Positions 1-6,578 are shown, counted from the first letter of the stretch. The stretch: DNA of 7,093 bases from Chthonomonadaceae bacterium (GCA_014377395.1 JACMPS010000501.1:1-7093), one strand, 5' to 3'. Program-made: numbers and translations. The notes: a model not told the origin generated them from the letters alone.

Positions 1-570
1 GCCTCACGAGGAGAGGGCAAATATTTTGCCGTGCCGCAAGACAGCGGAGTTGCGGTGATCGAAACGCCTTACGATGGACAACTCGGTCAATTGGGCAACA
101 AGTTGGGTCAGACTTATGCAGCTTACGGGGGCGGTGGAGGGGCAGGTGGGGTTCGCTATCGCAGTGTCAATGCGGCTTCACAATTCGCCCTTGAGACGAA
201 AGTTTCTAAAAGTGCGCCGAAAAGTGCAGCGGCGGATCGTGCCGTTAACAAAGTGCTGAACGGGAATGCTTACTCCAACGATCTTTATCAGAGCTTTGAA
301 AATGGTTCGGTGACACTGGACAAAGTGAAGTCCGATGATTTGCCCGACAACTTGAAGAAGCTTAGTCCTGAAGCCCGCAAGCAAAAAGTAGCGTTGTCTC
401 TTCAAGAGCGAAAAAAGATTCGCACTGAGATTACCGCCCTTGCGAAAAAGCGGGACGCTTATCTTGTTTCGACACGCAAGAAACAGTCGAAGGGCAAGCA
501 ACAGGCTTCGTTCGATCAGGCAGTTGCCAATGCACTGAAATTACAAATGGCTCAGCGCGGAATCAAGTAG
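1..570 (+). CDS. C-terminal part of a probable VWA-domain protein (5' end outside window)
   Basis: The frame is open from the first base to the TAG at 568-570, giving 189 visible residues. The first ones (GEGKYFAV, then a Gln-Asp-Ser-Gly turn and VAVIETPYD) resemble the last strand of a von Willebrand factor A domain followed by the conserved tail of large bacterial VWA proteins, where a ratio of A-domain to a 'L..L...L..TY..YG' segment is usual. A glycine-rich linker follows (GGGGGAGG at about residues 44-51), then a Lys/Arg-rich, probably helical tail ending FDQAVANALKLQMAQRGIK. The GTG at 31 is not taken as the start because the frame and the homology-like sequence continue upstream of it. 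There is no membrane segment in the visible part, and the metal-binding MIDAS motif would lie upstream. The family call rests on remembered resemblance only; the reading frame itself is secure. Confidence 0.6.
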   Translation, partial: ASRGEGKYFAVPQDSGVAVIETPYDGQLGQLGNKLGQTYAAYGGGGGAGGVRYRSVNAASQFALETKVSKSAPKSAAADRAVNKVLNGNAYSNDLYQSFENGSVTLDKVKSDDLPDNLKKLSPEARKQKVALSLQERKKIRTEITALAKKRDAYLVSTRKKQSKGKQQASFDQAVANALKLQMAQRGIK

Positions 571-660
571 TTTTCGATCTGAAAAGGCGTTGAAAAATTA
601 GAGTTGATGCGTTTGGCGCAGGAATGAATTCCTCGCTCGGAGGCGTGTTGCCCTGAATTG

Positions 661-686
661 GACAAAACTCGGACACACCGTTTGTC
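661..686. terminator. weak hairpin in the convergent spacer
   Basis: The 153-bp spacer between the two convergent stop codons (571-723) holds one modest stem: GACAAA (661-666) pairs with TTTGTC (681-686), and CGG (670-672) with CCG (678-680) around an ACACA loop, leaving a 3-nt bulge. No strong T-run follows on either strand. A smaller stem, AGGAA/TTCCT, lies at 620-633. They could help end transcription of one or both genes, but neither is a textbook intrinsic terminator. Nothing else is seen in this spacer. Confidence 0.25.
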
Positions 687-723
687 GGATTTATTCCTAA
701 CCAAAAACTTTTCCAACACCCTC

Positions 724-3507
724 TTATATTTGTGAATTGAAGACTTCCGCAAAGACCCGTTTTGCTCTCAGTTCTTCTCGTTCGCGGGTATCGGTGTCGC
801 TCACGGTTTTGCCTGTCTTTGGCAGGTAATGCGTGAGTGGGGCAACAGTTGCGCGAATACCACCGAGCAGAGTTCGCTCTTCGGGTTCTTGCGGAAGTCC
901 AATCAGTCCAAGTGTTTGCGCGATGTCGTTCATCCATTGTATATGGCTTCGCCCCATACCAAGATTGCCGCTCAGGACAAGATGTTCACGAGCGCGAGTC
1001 ATGGCAACATAAAGTAGTCGTGACATTTCCTGTCGTTCCTGCTCGGTTTGTTTTTGCTGAATGGCGTTGTAGAGAAGATCGGGTGCGCCATTCAGCCGAT
1101 TGCCCAGCGCAGGGGCGGAAGGATCACAAACAAAAGGGTCTTCGCCCGAAGGTCTCCCCTGACGGGAGAGATCGGGCAGAATGACAACCGGAAATTCAAG
1201 TCCTTTCGCGCCGTGTATCGTGTAAATTCTGACGACGTTTGCTTCCTCTTCCTCGGTCGGCGCATCTCCTTCCCGGTCTGAAATCCGCGTGAGTTCTTTG
1301 AGACGCTGAATAAAGCCGGGAACCCCCATCACCTTTTCCGAGTTGGCAATCTGAAGGAGTTTGCGGACGTTGGCGAGGCGTCTCCTCCCTCCGGGACGGC
1401 ATAGCAAATGAGCGTCGTAATGAGTTGCCGTGATCAATTTTTCAAGCAGATGACCAACGGGAGCGCGATCTTCCTGCTTCTGCAAAGCCTCAATCGTGTG
1501 GAGAAATGTTTCAACACTTTCCTGCTCTGCAAGGGGGAAAATCGCCCGAAAATTCTCATCTTGAAGTGCGACAAACAAAGAGGAAGGCGTTTTCGTAATC
1601 TTCGCGAGTTCACGGGCATAGAGTGACAGGCGATAAAGCGTATCGGTTGATACGCCAACAAAGGGTGAACGGAGCGCGGCGGCTATCGCAACATCGCGTG
1701 TGGGTGTGTCAATGACGGTCAGTACATTGATCAGATCACGCACCTCGTGACGAGCGAAGTATCCCCGCCCCCCGCCTACGACATAGTAGGGAATATCCTC
1801 TCGTTGCAAGGCTTCCTCATAGCGGGAAAGGTCAGTCAAAGCGCGAAACAAAATCGCAATATCTCCATATTCGACGGGTTTTCCGCAACGTGAATCCGCC
1901 TTATGGGTAATCTTAATCTCCTGACCTTGTACCATTTGATGAATTCGTCTGGCAAGGGCGGAAGGCTCGATCAACTTAAAGTCAGGGCGTCTCAGGTTTT
2001 CGGTAGCGAGGATTTCAAGGCTTGGTTTTTCCTTTTCAGCGAAGTCAGCCCCTGCGGTAAAAGGAGTGAATTGCGTTTCGGTTTGTCGCCAGAGTTGCCC
2101 GAAAATTCGTGCGACGGTTTCCAGTATTTCAGGGCGTGAGCGGAAGTTGTCGGAGAGGGTGACGTGAAGTCCGCCGCTTCCTTCTCTGAATCGCCGCTCC
2201 AAGTTCTGAAAAAGAGTGGGGTCGGCATTGCGAAACGCATAAATGGATTGTTGCACATCACCCACGATAAACAGTTGATTAGGGAGACATTTTTCTCCTG
2301 CTTCAGCATATTTTCTGCTATGAAGCAGAGTAATCAGGCGCATCTGGAGGGGGTTTGTGTCCTGAAATTCGTCTATCATCAGGTGCGCGAACCGAGTGCG
2401 ATATTGACGCCGTACCCCTGAGGAGCGTTCCAGTAGGCGGACGGCTTCGGCTTGTAGGTCGTCGTTGTCGAGTGATCCCCGCTGTTGTTTGTCTGCCACG
2501 TAAAAGTCCCACATCGAACCGAGTAATTTCCAGAACGCCGGGGCAATCTTTTCCTCGCTTGCCTCTTCCTGAGTCGTTGAGGAGGCAATCAGCGGCGCAA
2601 CAGTTTCGCAGGTTGCCTTGATGTGTTCGATTTCGGTGATCAAACCTAATTCGGCATTGCTGACACCCCCTGCCCGAAATCGAATCGTTTTGACACGCTC
2701 AATCAAAGAGGCGATTTGTTGCAATCGGGTGCGTGGATCACTGTTTGGGTCGAATAAGGGGGCAAGTTCCGCTTCAATTGTGTCACAGATCGTTGCCCAT
2801 GAGGTCGAAACTTGCGCCTTCGCCTCTTGAAACGTCTTACGAATGATCGCAAGTTCATCAATGGCAGGCTTGAGAACAAATTGAACCGGGGCGTAACTTC
2901 TCAGGGTAGCCTCTGTTCCCTCTTCGGTCGCTAAACTTTCAATGTCTTCTCGTCGCCAGCCGACCCCCCGAACCTGATTGAAAACTTCAATCAGGGCATT
3001 GAACAAGACAGGCAAGGGATCACGTCCCGCTTGTGAGGCTTGCATCGTGTTGAGAAAGCGTAAAATCTCACGATCTTGTAACGATTGTGCGGCTTGAACG
3101 GCGTTTTCGCAGGCGGTTCGTAGCATCCGCCCCGTTTGTTGAGGCTCCAACACACGATAGCCAGGGTCAACTCCGGCATCAAACGGGTTTTCACGGAGCA
3201 AACGCGAACAAAAAGCGTGGATCGTGCTGATATAGGCGGTTTCGATTTGACGCCGCGCCTCCATTTCACCAAGAGCGTCGAGAGCTTGAGTAATACGAGA
3301 CTTCATTTCTCGTGTCGCTTTCTCCGTAAAAGTAATTACCAGAATTTTGTCTATGTTGCATCTTCGGCTATCCTGAGAAGTTACGATCTGAACAAAACGC
3401 TCAACTAGTACTCCTGTCTTGCCGGAACCTGCTCCCGCTGAAACAACGATGTCAGTTCCTTCTGCCTCTATTGCTTTTTGTTGCGACTCGGTATAAGTTC
3501 GTCTCAC
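724..3507 (-). CDS. AddA-like UvrD/RecB-family ATP-dependent DNA helicase lacking the C-terminal nuclease domain
   Basis: The protein is 927 residues, a superfamily 1A helicase expected to act in the cytoplasm on DNA ends in recombinational repair. Motifs in order: Q-motif (T6..Q10), Walker A SAGAGSGKT (23-31), motif Ia VITFTEKATREMK (57-69), STIHAFCSRLLR (94-104), Walker B LMIDEFQDTN (376-385), motif III GDVQQSIYAFRNAD (416-429), motif IV NFRSRPEI (454-461), motif V YTIHGAKGLEFPVV (762-775) and motif VI LLYVAMTRAREHLVL (831-845). The TIHAFC box, the GDVQQSIYAFR box and the 'RGYFARHEVRDL' region (581-592) fit AddA better than UvrD/PcrA. AddA proteins are usually about 1,200 residues with a RecB-type nuclease after motif VI; this one ends only 82 residues after it. 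No AddB gene is visible. The start is GTG at 3507; no other in-frame start lies close upstream, and GGAGGG (3522-3527) precedes it at a rather long 14-nt spacing. It is divergent from parA and convergent with the VWA-like gene. Confidence 0.9.
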   Translation of the reverse strand: MRRTYTESQQKAIEAEGTDIVVSAGAGSGKTGVLVERFVQIVTSQDSRRCNIDKILVITFTEKATREMKSRITQALDALGEMEARRQIETAYISTIHAFCSRLLRENPFDAGVDPGYRVLEPQQTGRMLRTACENAVQAAQSLQDREILRFLNTMQASQAGRDPLPVLFNALIEVFNQVRGVGWRREDIESLATEEGTEATLRSYAPVQFVLKPAIDELAIIRKTFQEAKAQVSTSWATICDTIEAELAPLFDPNSDPRTRLQQIASLIERVKTIRFRAGGVSNAELGLITEIEHIKATCETVAPLIASSTTQEEASEEKIAPAFWKLLGSMWDFYVADKQQRGSLDNDDLQAEAVRLLERSSGVRRQYRTRFAHLMIDEFQDTNPLQMRLITLLHSRKYAEAGEKCLPNQLFIVGDVQQSIYAFRNADPTLFQNLERRFREGSGGLHVTLSDNFRSRPEILETVARIFGQLWRQTETQFTPFTAGADFAEKEKPSLEILATENLRRPDFKLIEPSALARRIHQMVQGQEIKITHKADSRCGKPVEYGDIAILFRALTDLSRYEEALQREDIPYYVVGGGRGYFARHEVRDLINVLTVIDTPTRDVAIAAALRSPFVGVSTDTLYRLSLYARELAKITKTPSSLFVALQDENFRAIFPLAEQESVETFLHTIEALQKQEDRAPVGHLLEKLITATHYDAHLLCRPGGRRRLANVRKLLQIANSEKVMGVPGFIQRLKELTRISDREGDAPTEEEEANVVRIYTIHGAKGLEFPVVILPDLSRQGRPSGEDPFVCDPSAPALGNRLNGAPDLLYNAIQQKQTEQERQEMSRLLYVAMTRAREHLVLSGNLGMGRSHIQWMNDIAQTLGLIGLPQEPEERTLLGGIRATVAPLTHYLPKTGKTVSDTDTREREELRAKRVFAEVFNSQI

Positions 3508-3533
3508 GCTTTTTTTGTTCTCCCTCCTCTCAG

Positions 3534-3560
3534 ATTATATCACTCTTGAACTAAAAACAA
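3534..3560 (-). promoter_or_regulatory. possible promoter of the AddA-like gene
   Basis: On the minus strand a perfect TATAAT lies at 3539-3534, with TTGTTT 15 bp upstream at 3560-3555 (TCTTGT at 17 bp is a poorer match). Initiation about 7 nt downstream would put the transcript start almost on the GGAGGG ribosome-binding site, which leaves an unusually short leader; this makes the call tentative. A 6-bp inverted repeat, CTCTTG (3543-3548) / CAAGAG (3558-3563), overlaps the spacer and -35 region and could be an operator. Confidence 0.35.
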
Positions 3561-3681
3561 GAGCGGAAAAGCAAAATCAAATAAATATCCTCTTTTTATT
3601 TCCGAAATTACAGGACGATTGATTTTAATGACTCTTGCGACAGGTATTATAGGAGGGAAGAAACAGGAAGAGGGCGGCACT

Positions 3682-4458
3682 ATGGGAACGGTTTACGCAG
3701 TTGTCAATCAAAAGGGCGGCGTTGGCAAAACAACGACCTCGGTGAATCTGGCAACTTATATGGCTCTTGCAGGGGCAAAAATTCTGCTGGTTGATCTTGA
3801 TCCTCAAGGCAATGCTACGAGTGGACTTGGGATTGATCGTACCACCGTTGAGTCTTCAACTTATGATGTTCTCATTGACGGTAAGCCTGTCGAGGAGGTT
3901 GCCTTGCCGACAGGGGTAGAAAACCTTTCGATTTTGCCTGCGACACTTGACCTCGCCGGAGCCGACATCGAACTTATGCCGAAAATCTCTCGTGAAGGCT
4001 ATCTCCGAACGGCTCTGCTCCCTGCCCGCGAGACCTACGATTATATTTTGATTGACGGTCCGCCTTCACTCGGTCTGCTTACTCTGAACGCCCTAGTGGC
4101 TGCTGACGCGGTTTTGATTCCGATCCAAACGGAGTATTATGCTCTTGAAGGAATCAGTCAGTTGCTCAAAACGATTGAACTGGTTCAGCGTCACCTCAAC
4201 CCTTCTCTTGAAATTGCGAAAGTCATTCTTACCATGTATGATGAGCGCACCCGATTGGCGCGTCAGGTAGTGGAGGATGTGAAAAAGTATTTTCGTGAAA
4301 AGGTTTCTCCTACAATTGTTCCCCGGAACGTTCGTTTGTCGGAGTCGCCGTCTCACGGTTTGCCGGTTGCGCTTTACGACCCGCGCTCTCGTGGCGCGAT
4401 TGCCTATCAAACGATTGCAAAGGAGATACTGGACGGTGGAAAAGAGAGCACTCGGTAG
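3682..4458 (+). CDS. parA: chromosome-partitioning ATPase ParA (Soj family)
   Basis: The protein is 258 residues, the usual Soj/ParA size. It is a deviant-Walker-A ATPase that binds DNA non-specifically as an ATP dimer and is stimulated by ParB to move origin-proximal parS complexes. Visible motifs are the P-loop KGGVGKTT (11-18, with signature Lys11), the A' motif LLVDLDPQGN (35-44), Walker B YILIDGPPSLG (121-131) and the late RNVRLSESPSHG box that is typical of the family. ATG 3682 is chosen because the family begins a few residues before 'VVNQKGGVGKTT' and GAGGG (3670-3674) sits 7 nt upstream; in-frame TTG 3619 and ATG 3628 would add 21 or 18 residues with no family match. No N-terminal helix-turn-helix is present, so this is a chromosomal (type Ib-like) rather than a P1-plasmid-like ParA. 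It forms an operon with parB, whose start lies inside its 3' end. Confidence 0.95.
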   Translation: MGTVYAVVNQKGGVGKTTTSVNLATYMALAGAKILLVDLDPQGNATSGLGIDRTTVESSTYDVLIDGKPVEEVALPTGVENLSILPATLDLAGADIELMPKISREGYLRTALLPARETYDYILIDGPPSLGLLTLNALVAADAVLIPIQTEYYALEGISQLLKTIELVQRHLNPSLEIAKVILTMYDERTRLARQVVEDVKKYFREKVSPTIVPRNVRLSESPSHGLPVALYDPRSRGAIAYQTIAKEILDGGKESTR

Positions 4459-5308
4459 AGGTCTATCGGCATTGATTGCGGAGACAAGGGACGATGAGAA
4501 TGTCGCGCAGGTGCGTGACGTGCCGCTACGTCAGATTATTCCTAACCCTTACCAGCCGCGTACCCTGTTCGACCCTCTGAAAATGGAGGAATTGGTGTCT
4601 TCCGTGCGCGAACATGGTGTCTTGCAACCCGTGCTTGTCCGTCGTTCCGGTTTGGATCAATACCAGTTGATTGCAGGGGAGCGTCGTTTTCGGGCAGCAC
4701 AATCGGCTGGGCTAACGGCTATTCCCGCACTTATCCGTGAAATGGATCAAAAAGAGCAACTTGAGGTCGCGGTTGTAGAGAACTTGCAACGTGAGGATAT
4801 CGGTGCTTTAGAGGCGGCTCGTGCTTATCGTCGCTTGATGGATGAGTTTTCGATGACGCAAGAGGTTGTCTCTCAGCGTGTAGGAAAGTCACGCTCTGCC
4901 GTTGCAAATACGTTGCGTCTTTTGCACTTGCCGGAATTGGTGCAGGAGAGTGTTGAGCGAGGAGAAATTACCGAGGGACACGCCCGCGCGCTTCTCTCCG
5001 TTGAGGGAGAAGTTGCAATCCTGAAAGCGTGGGAAGCGGTAGTCCGGCGTAGCCTTTCGGTTCGGGACACCGAAAAACTCGCGAAGGAGACAAAGCAAGT
5101 TCCTTCCACTCCTACTAATCTTTCTTCTGCAAAAGAGGCTTCACCTAGAAGAGAAGACCCGCACGTTTCCGATCTGGTTTCCCGTCTTCAAGAAAGTTTA
5201 GGAACAAAAGTATCCTTGCGTCGCAATGGAAGCGGAAGCGGTAAAATCGAAATTGATTTCTATTCTGAGAGCGATTTGGAGCGAATTGCCGACACTCTTT
5301 TGCATTAG
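4436..5308 (+). CDS. parB: chromosome-partitioning protein ParB (Spo0J family)
   Basis: The protein is 290 residues, a CTP-dependent DNA clamp that loads at parS, spreads along DNA and activates ParA. The N-terminus MEKRALGRGLSALI is the usual ParA-contacting Leu-Gly-Arg-Gly-Leu tail. The ParB/Srx domain runs from about 29 to 120: NPYQPR (37-42), GVLQPVLVR (61-69), the CTP-binding GERRFRAA (81-88) and ENLQRED (115-121). A helix-turn-helix is seen at SMTQEVVSQRVGKSRSAVAN (139-158). A charged linker leads to the C-terminal dimerisation domain (VSDLVSRL to the end). The frame is open from 4295, but GTG 4436 is chosen because it places the conserved tail at the N-terminus and has AAGGAG (4420-4425) 10 nt upstream. 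It overlaps parA by 23 bp, consistent with translational coupling. Confidence 0.95.
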   Translation: MEKRALGRGLSALIAETRDDENVAQVRDVPLRQIIPNPYQPRTLFDPLKMEELVSSVREHGVLQPVLVRRSGLDQYQLIAGERRFRAAQSAGLTAIPALIREMDQKEQLEVAVVENLQREDIGALEAARAYRRLMDEFSMTQEVVSQRVGKSRSAVANTLRLLHLPELVQESVERGEITEGHARALLSVEGEVAILKAWEAVVRRSLSVRDTEKLAKETKQVPSTPTNLSSAKEASPRREDPHVSDLVSRLQESLGTKVSLRRNGSGSGKIEIDFYSESDLERIADTLLH

Positions 5309-5332
5309 TTCGTCGTTACTGCTCTGTTTCTA

Positions 5333-5368
5333 AAGCCGGGAATGTTTCATGTGAAACATTCCCGGCTT
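5333..5368. terminator. 36-bp palindrome, probable bidirectional terminator with a parS-like core
   Basis: The arms AAGCCGGGAATGTTTCA (5333-5349) and TGAAACATTCCCGGCTT (5352-5368) are exact reverse complements separated by TG. As RNA this gives a stem of about 16 bp with a 4-nt loop. It lies 24 nt after the parB stop and is followed on the plus strand by TTATTTCATTT, a moderate U-rich tail; on the minus strand only TTTAG follows. It contains the TAA stop of the convergent gene (5367-5369). Its position between two convergent genes supports a terminator role for parB in particular. Confidence 0.7.
5343..5358. promoter_or_regulatory. parS: parS-like ParB-binding site
   Basis: TGTTTCATGTGAAACA matches the widely conserved parS consensus TGTTTCACGTGAAACA at 15 of 16 positions; the only change is C to T at the eighth base, in the centre. 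It begins 34 nt after the parB stop codon. Chromosomal parS sites commonly lie in or near parAB, so the site is likely to be used by the ParB encoded next to it. The central substitution may lower affinity. It forms the inner part of the longer palindrome at 5333-5368. Confidence 0.8.
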
Positions 5369-6050
5369 ATTTCATTTCAAGATCGGCAACAAAAGCAAAG
5401 TGATCTGAGACAACGACGGGAGAAACAAAAGCAGAGGAAAAAATGAGATCAGAGGAACAAAACATCAAATCAATCCGAACCTTAGGGTCAAAAGCAGGGA
5501 AGGTCGGAGCGTAAGTAGGATCACGAACTTCGTTTAAGTCGCTGTTGTCTAAGAGAGAAATCATCGTAGGCTCAGAAACAATCTCATTGAAATCACCACA
5601 AAGTAAGAAAGGCGACTTTTCACGGGAAATTATTTGAGCAATACGGCGTGTTTGCCGAAGGCGCTCATCAGGCTTTAATCCTAAGTGCGTGTTGAAAAGG
5701 GTGCAGGGCTTTCCTTCATACAAGAGAACTGCCTTTGCAAGCACACGCGGTTCTCCTGAAAAGGGAAGGAAAAAGGATGTGTGCCTCATCAGGGGAAAGC
5801 GTGATAGTATAGCGAGACCGAAACTCATGGGCGAAAGCGGAATAGAAGGGAAAAAACGACCCCGCATACCAAGAGCCTTTGAGATTAAAGCCATTTGATT
5901 TCTAAAGTGAGAGCGAGGAAGAAAACGATCTACCTCCTGCAAACAAATCACATCCGCGGAAAGTGAAGAGAGAAGTTCAATCAAAGGCGTGAGGTCACCG
6001 GGATCAGAAAGCGATAAGCCGGAACGAAGGTTGAGAGTGACAACGCGCAT
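5367..6050 (-). CDS. endonuclease/exonuclease/phosphatase (EEP) family protein
   Basis: The protein is 227 residues, a complete EEP (DNase I-like) domain with no signal peptide or membrane segment, so probably cytoplasmic. The metal-dependent phosphodiesterase site is complete: Asn7 in VTLNLR, Glu39 in LQEVD, His122 in NTHLG, Asp153 and Asn155 in GDFNE, Asp194 in RIDLMF, and Asp216-His217 in SDHFAF. Members of this family cleave nucleic acids, phospholipids or inositol phosphates, and the substrate cannot be read from the motifs. The start at ATG 6050 gives the typical MRVVTLN beginning. No Shine-Dalgarno precedes it: the leader is pyrimidine-rich and a strong hairpin (6064-6089) ends 13 nt upstream. 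The gene may depend on read-through from flgM or on an unrecognised promoter. Its stop codon lies within the parS-containing palindrome. Confidence 0.85.
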   Translation of the reverse strand: MRVVTLNLRSGLSLSDPGDLTPLIELLSSLSADVICLQEVDRFLPRSHFRNQMALISKALGMRGRFFPSIPLSPMSFGLAILSRFPLMRHTSFFLPFSGEPRVLAKAVLLYEGKPCTLFNTHLGLKPDERLRQTRRIAQIISREKSPFLLCGDFNEIVSEPTMISLLDNSDLNEVRDPTYAPTFPAFDPKVRIDLMFCSSDLIFSSAFVSPVVVSDHFAFVADLEMK

Positions 6051-6063
6051 GAGGAAGGAAAAG

Positions 6064-6089
6064 AGGGGTAAACCGTTTGGTTTACCCCT
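6064..6089 (-). terminator. intrinsic terminator after flgM
   Basis: Read on the minus strand, AGGGGTAAACC, a 4-nt AAAC loop and GGTTTACCCCT form an 11-bp perfect stem, followed by CTTTTCC. It begins 16 nt after the flgM stop and ends 13 nt before the ATG of the EEP gene, so it probably separates the two transcription units or attenuates read-through. The T-run is short and interrupted. Confidence 0.7.
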
Positions 6090-6105
6090 AATAATTGAGA
6101 ACTAA

Positions 6106-6426
6106 TTAGATATTGGTTGAATCTGCCAGCGCACGGCGAATAATCAAATCCGCAATGTCTTCGCCGCTCACCTGATAGGTGCCGCTCTCATACTGTGCTT
6201 TCAGAGCCGCAACACGGTCTTCCCGGACATCGGGAAGTTGAGCCAGCGAATTCTTTACAAGTTGAATGTCCCGCGCTTGCGAAGAAATATTCAACTTGTC
6301 TATTGAAACAACACCGGAAACGCCAACGCCATTGTTGGACACTTCAGGTTCGGCAATGGCGGACAAACCGCGATTGGACACTGCCTGTGAATAAGAACGG
6401 AATGCCTCTTCTCCAGAGATCTTCAT
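6106..6426 (-). CDS. flgM: anti-sigma-28 factor FlgM
   Basis: The protein is 106 residues, the usual FlgM size. It binds sigma-28 (FliA/SigD) and keeps late flagellar genes off until the hook-basal body is complete, when it is exported. The N-terminal half is low-complexity and expected to be disordered. The C-terminal sigma-binding region is clear: IDKLNISSQARDIQ (42-55), then LPDVREDRVAALKAQYESG (64-82) and TYQVSGEDIADLIIRRAL (83-100), which matches the family pattern of 'R..KV..LK..I..G.Y.V....IA..I'. ATG 6426 is chosen over an upstream in-frame start at 6462 because AGGAGG (6435-6440) lies 8 nt before it and MKISG suits the family. It stands alone, not within a visible flagellar operon. 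Upstream are a sigma-28 promoter and a c-di-GMP riboswitch. Confidence 0.93.
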   Translation of the reverse strand: MKISGEEAFRSYSQAVSNRGLSAIAEPEVSNNGVGVSGVVSIDKLNISSQARDIQLVKNSLAQLPDVREDRVAALKAQYESGTYQVSGEDIADLIIRRALADSTNI

Positions 6427-6433
6427 TTCATTT

Positions 6434-6440
6434 GCCTCCT
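6434..6440 (-). promoter_or_regulatory. flgM ribosome-binding site, possible riboswitch target
   Basis: AGGAGG (6440-6435) lies 8 nt before ATG 6426 and decides the flgM start. With the following C it can pair with GCC-G-UCCU (6492-6485), the 3' end of the c-di-GMP aptamer plus the next bases, giving 7 base pairs with one bulged G. Confidence 0.75.
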
Positions 6441-6489
6441 GAACGCATTGAGTGCGCCGCACTTTGCGACTTCATCTTACGTCGAGGAC

Positions 6490-6578
6490 GGCAGCCTGGC
6501 AACCATCAGGGGAGAACATCGGATGCACCCTTTTAGGCCCATGGTTTTGCGTCCCCACATTTCTATGGGTTTGCCTTT
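6490..6578 (-). promoter_or_regulatory. class I cyclic-di-GMP (GEMM-I) riboswitch upstream of flgM
   Basis: On the minus strand the aptamer reads from AAAGGCAAACC (6578-6568) to GCCAGGCTGCC (6500-6490). A first hairpin, CCCAUA-GAAA-UGUGGG, carries the GAAA tetraloop. The conserved junction GGGGACGCAAAACC follows. A second hairpin starts CCAUGGGCCUAA, with the CCUAA part of the tetraloop receptor, and closes with CCC and GAUGG before the 3' strand UUGCCAGGCUGCC. All the GEMM-I landmarks are in order. Aligned by eye to the Vibrio Vc2 aptamer, the base equivalent to ligand-contacting G20 is G (6575), which favours c-di-GMP over the cGAMP-selective subclass. No strong intrinsic terminator follows before the flgM ribosome-binding site, so control is more likely at translation. 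Confidence 0.88.

Noticed and set aside
552..937. Minus-strand open frames beyond and across the helicase 3' end, considered as a frameshifted nuclease domain
   Set aside because: Their translations show no CPRRYY-type or PD-(D/E)XK-like motifs and no resemblance to the AddA nuclease; the intact helicase frame runs on to its own stop at 724.
1048..3408. Several plus- and minus-strand frames of 60-115 codons inside the helicase gene
   Set aside because: They are overlaps of a continuous, motif-complete 927-residue frame and show no family-like sequence.
3619..3650. TTGATT ... TATTAT as a parA promoter
   Set aside because: The spacing is 20 bp and the -35 match is only 4/6; no convincing alternative was found, so no parA promoter is listed.
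3619..3681. Longer parA start (TTG 3619 or ATG 3628)
   Set aside because: The extra residues match nothing in ParA, and ATG 3682 has a better-placed GAGGG.
4295..4435. N-terminal extension of parB
   Set aside because: It lies wholly within parA in another frame, is Arg-rich and unlike ParB; the conserved ParB N-terminus and a ribosome-binding site support GTG 4436.
6195..6536. Plus-strand open frame of 113 codons opposite flgM and the riboswitch
   Set aside because: It is antisense to the clear FlgM frame and the aptamer, and its translation has no recognisable features.
6485..6578. cGAMP-selective GEMM-I subclass
   Set aside because: By eye the base equivalent to Vc2 G20 is G, not A, which favours c-di-GMP.
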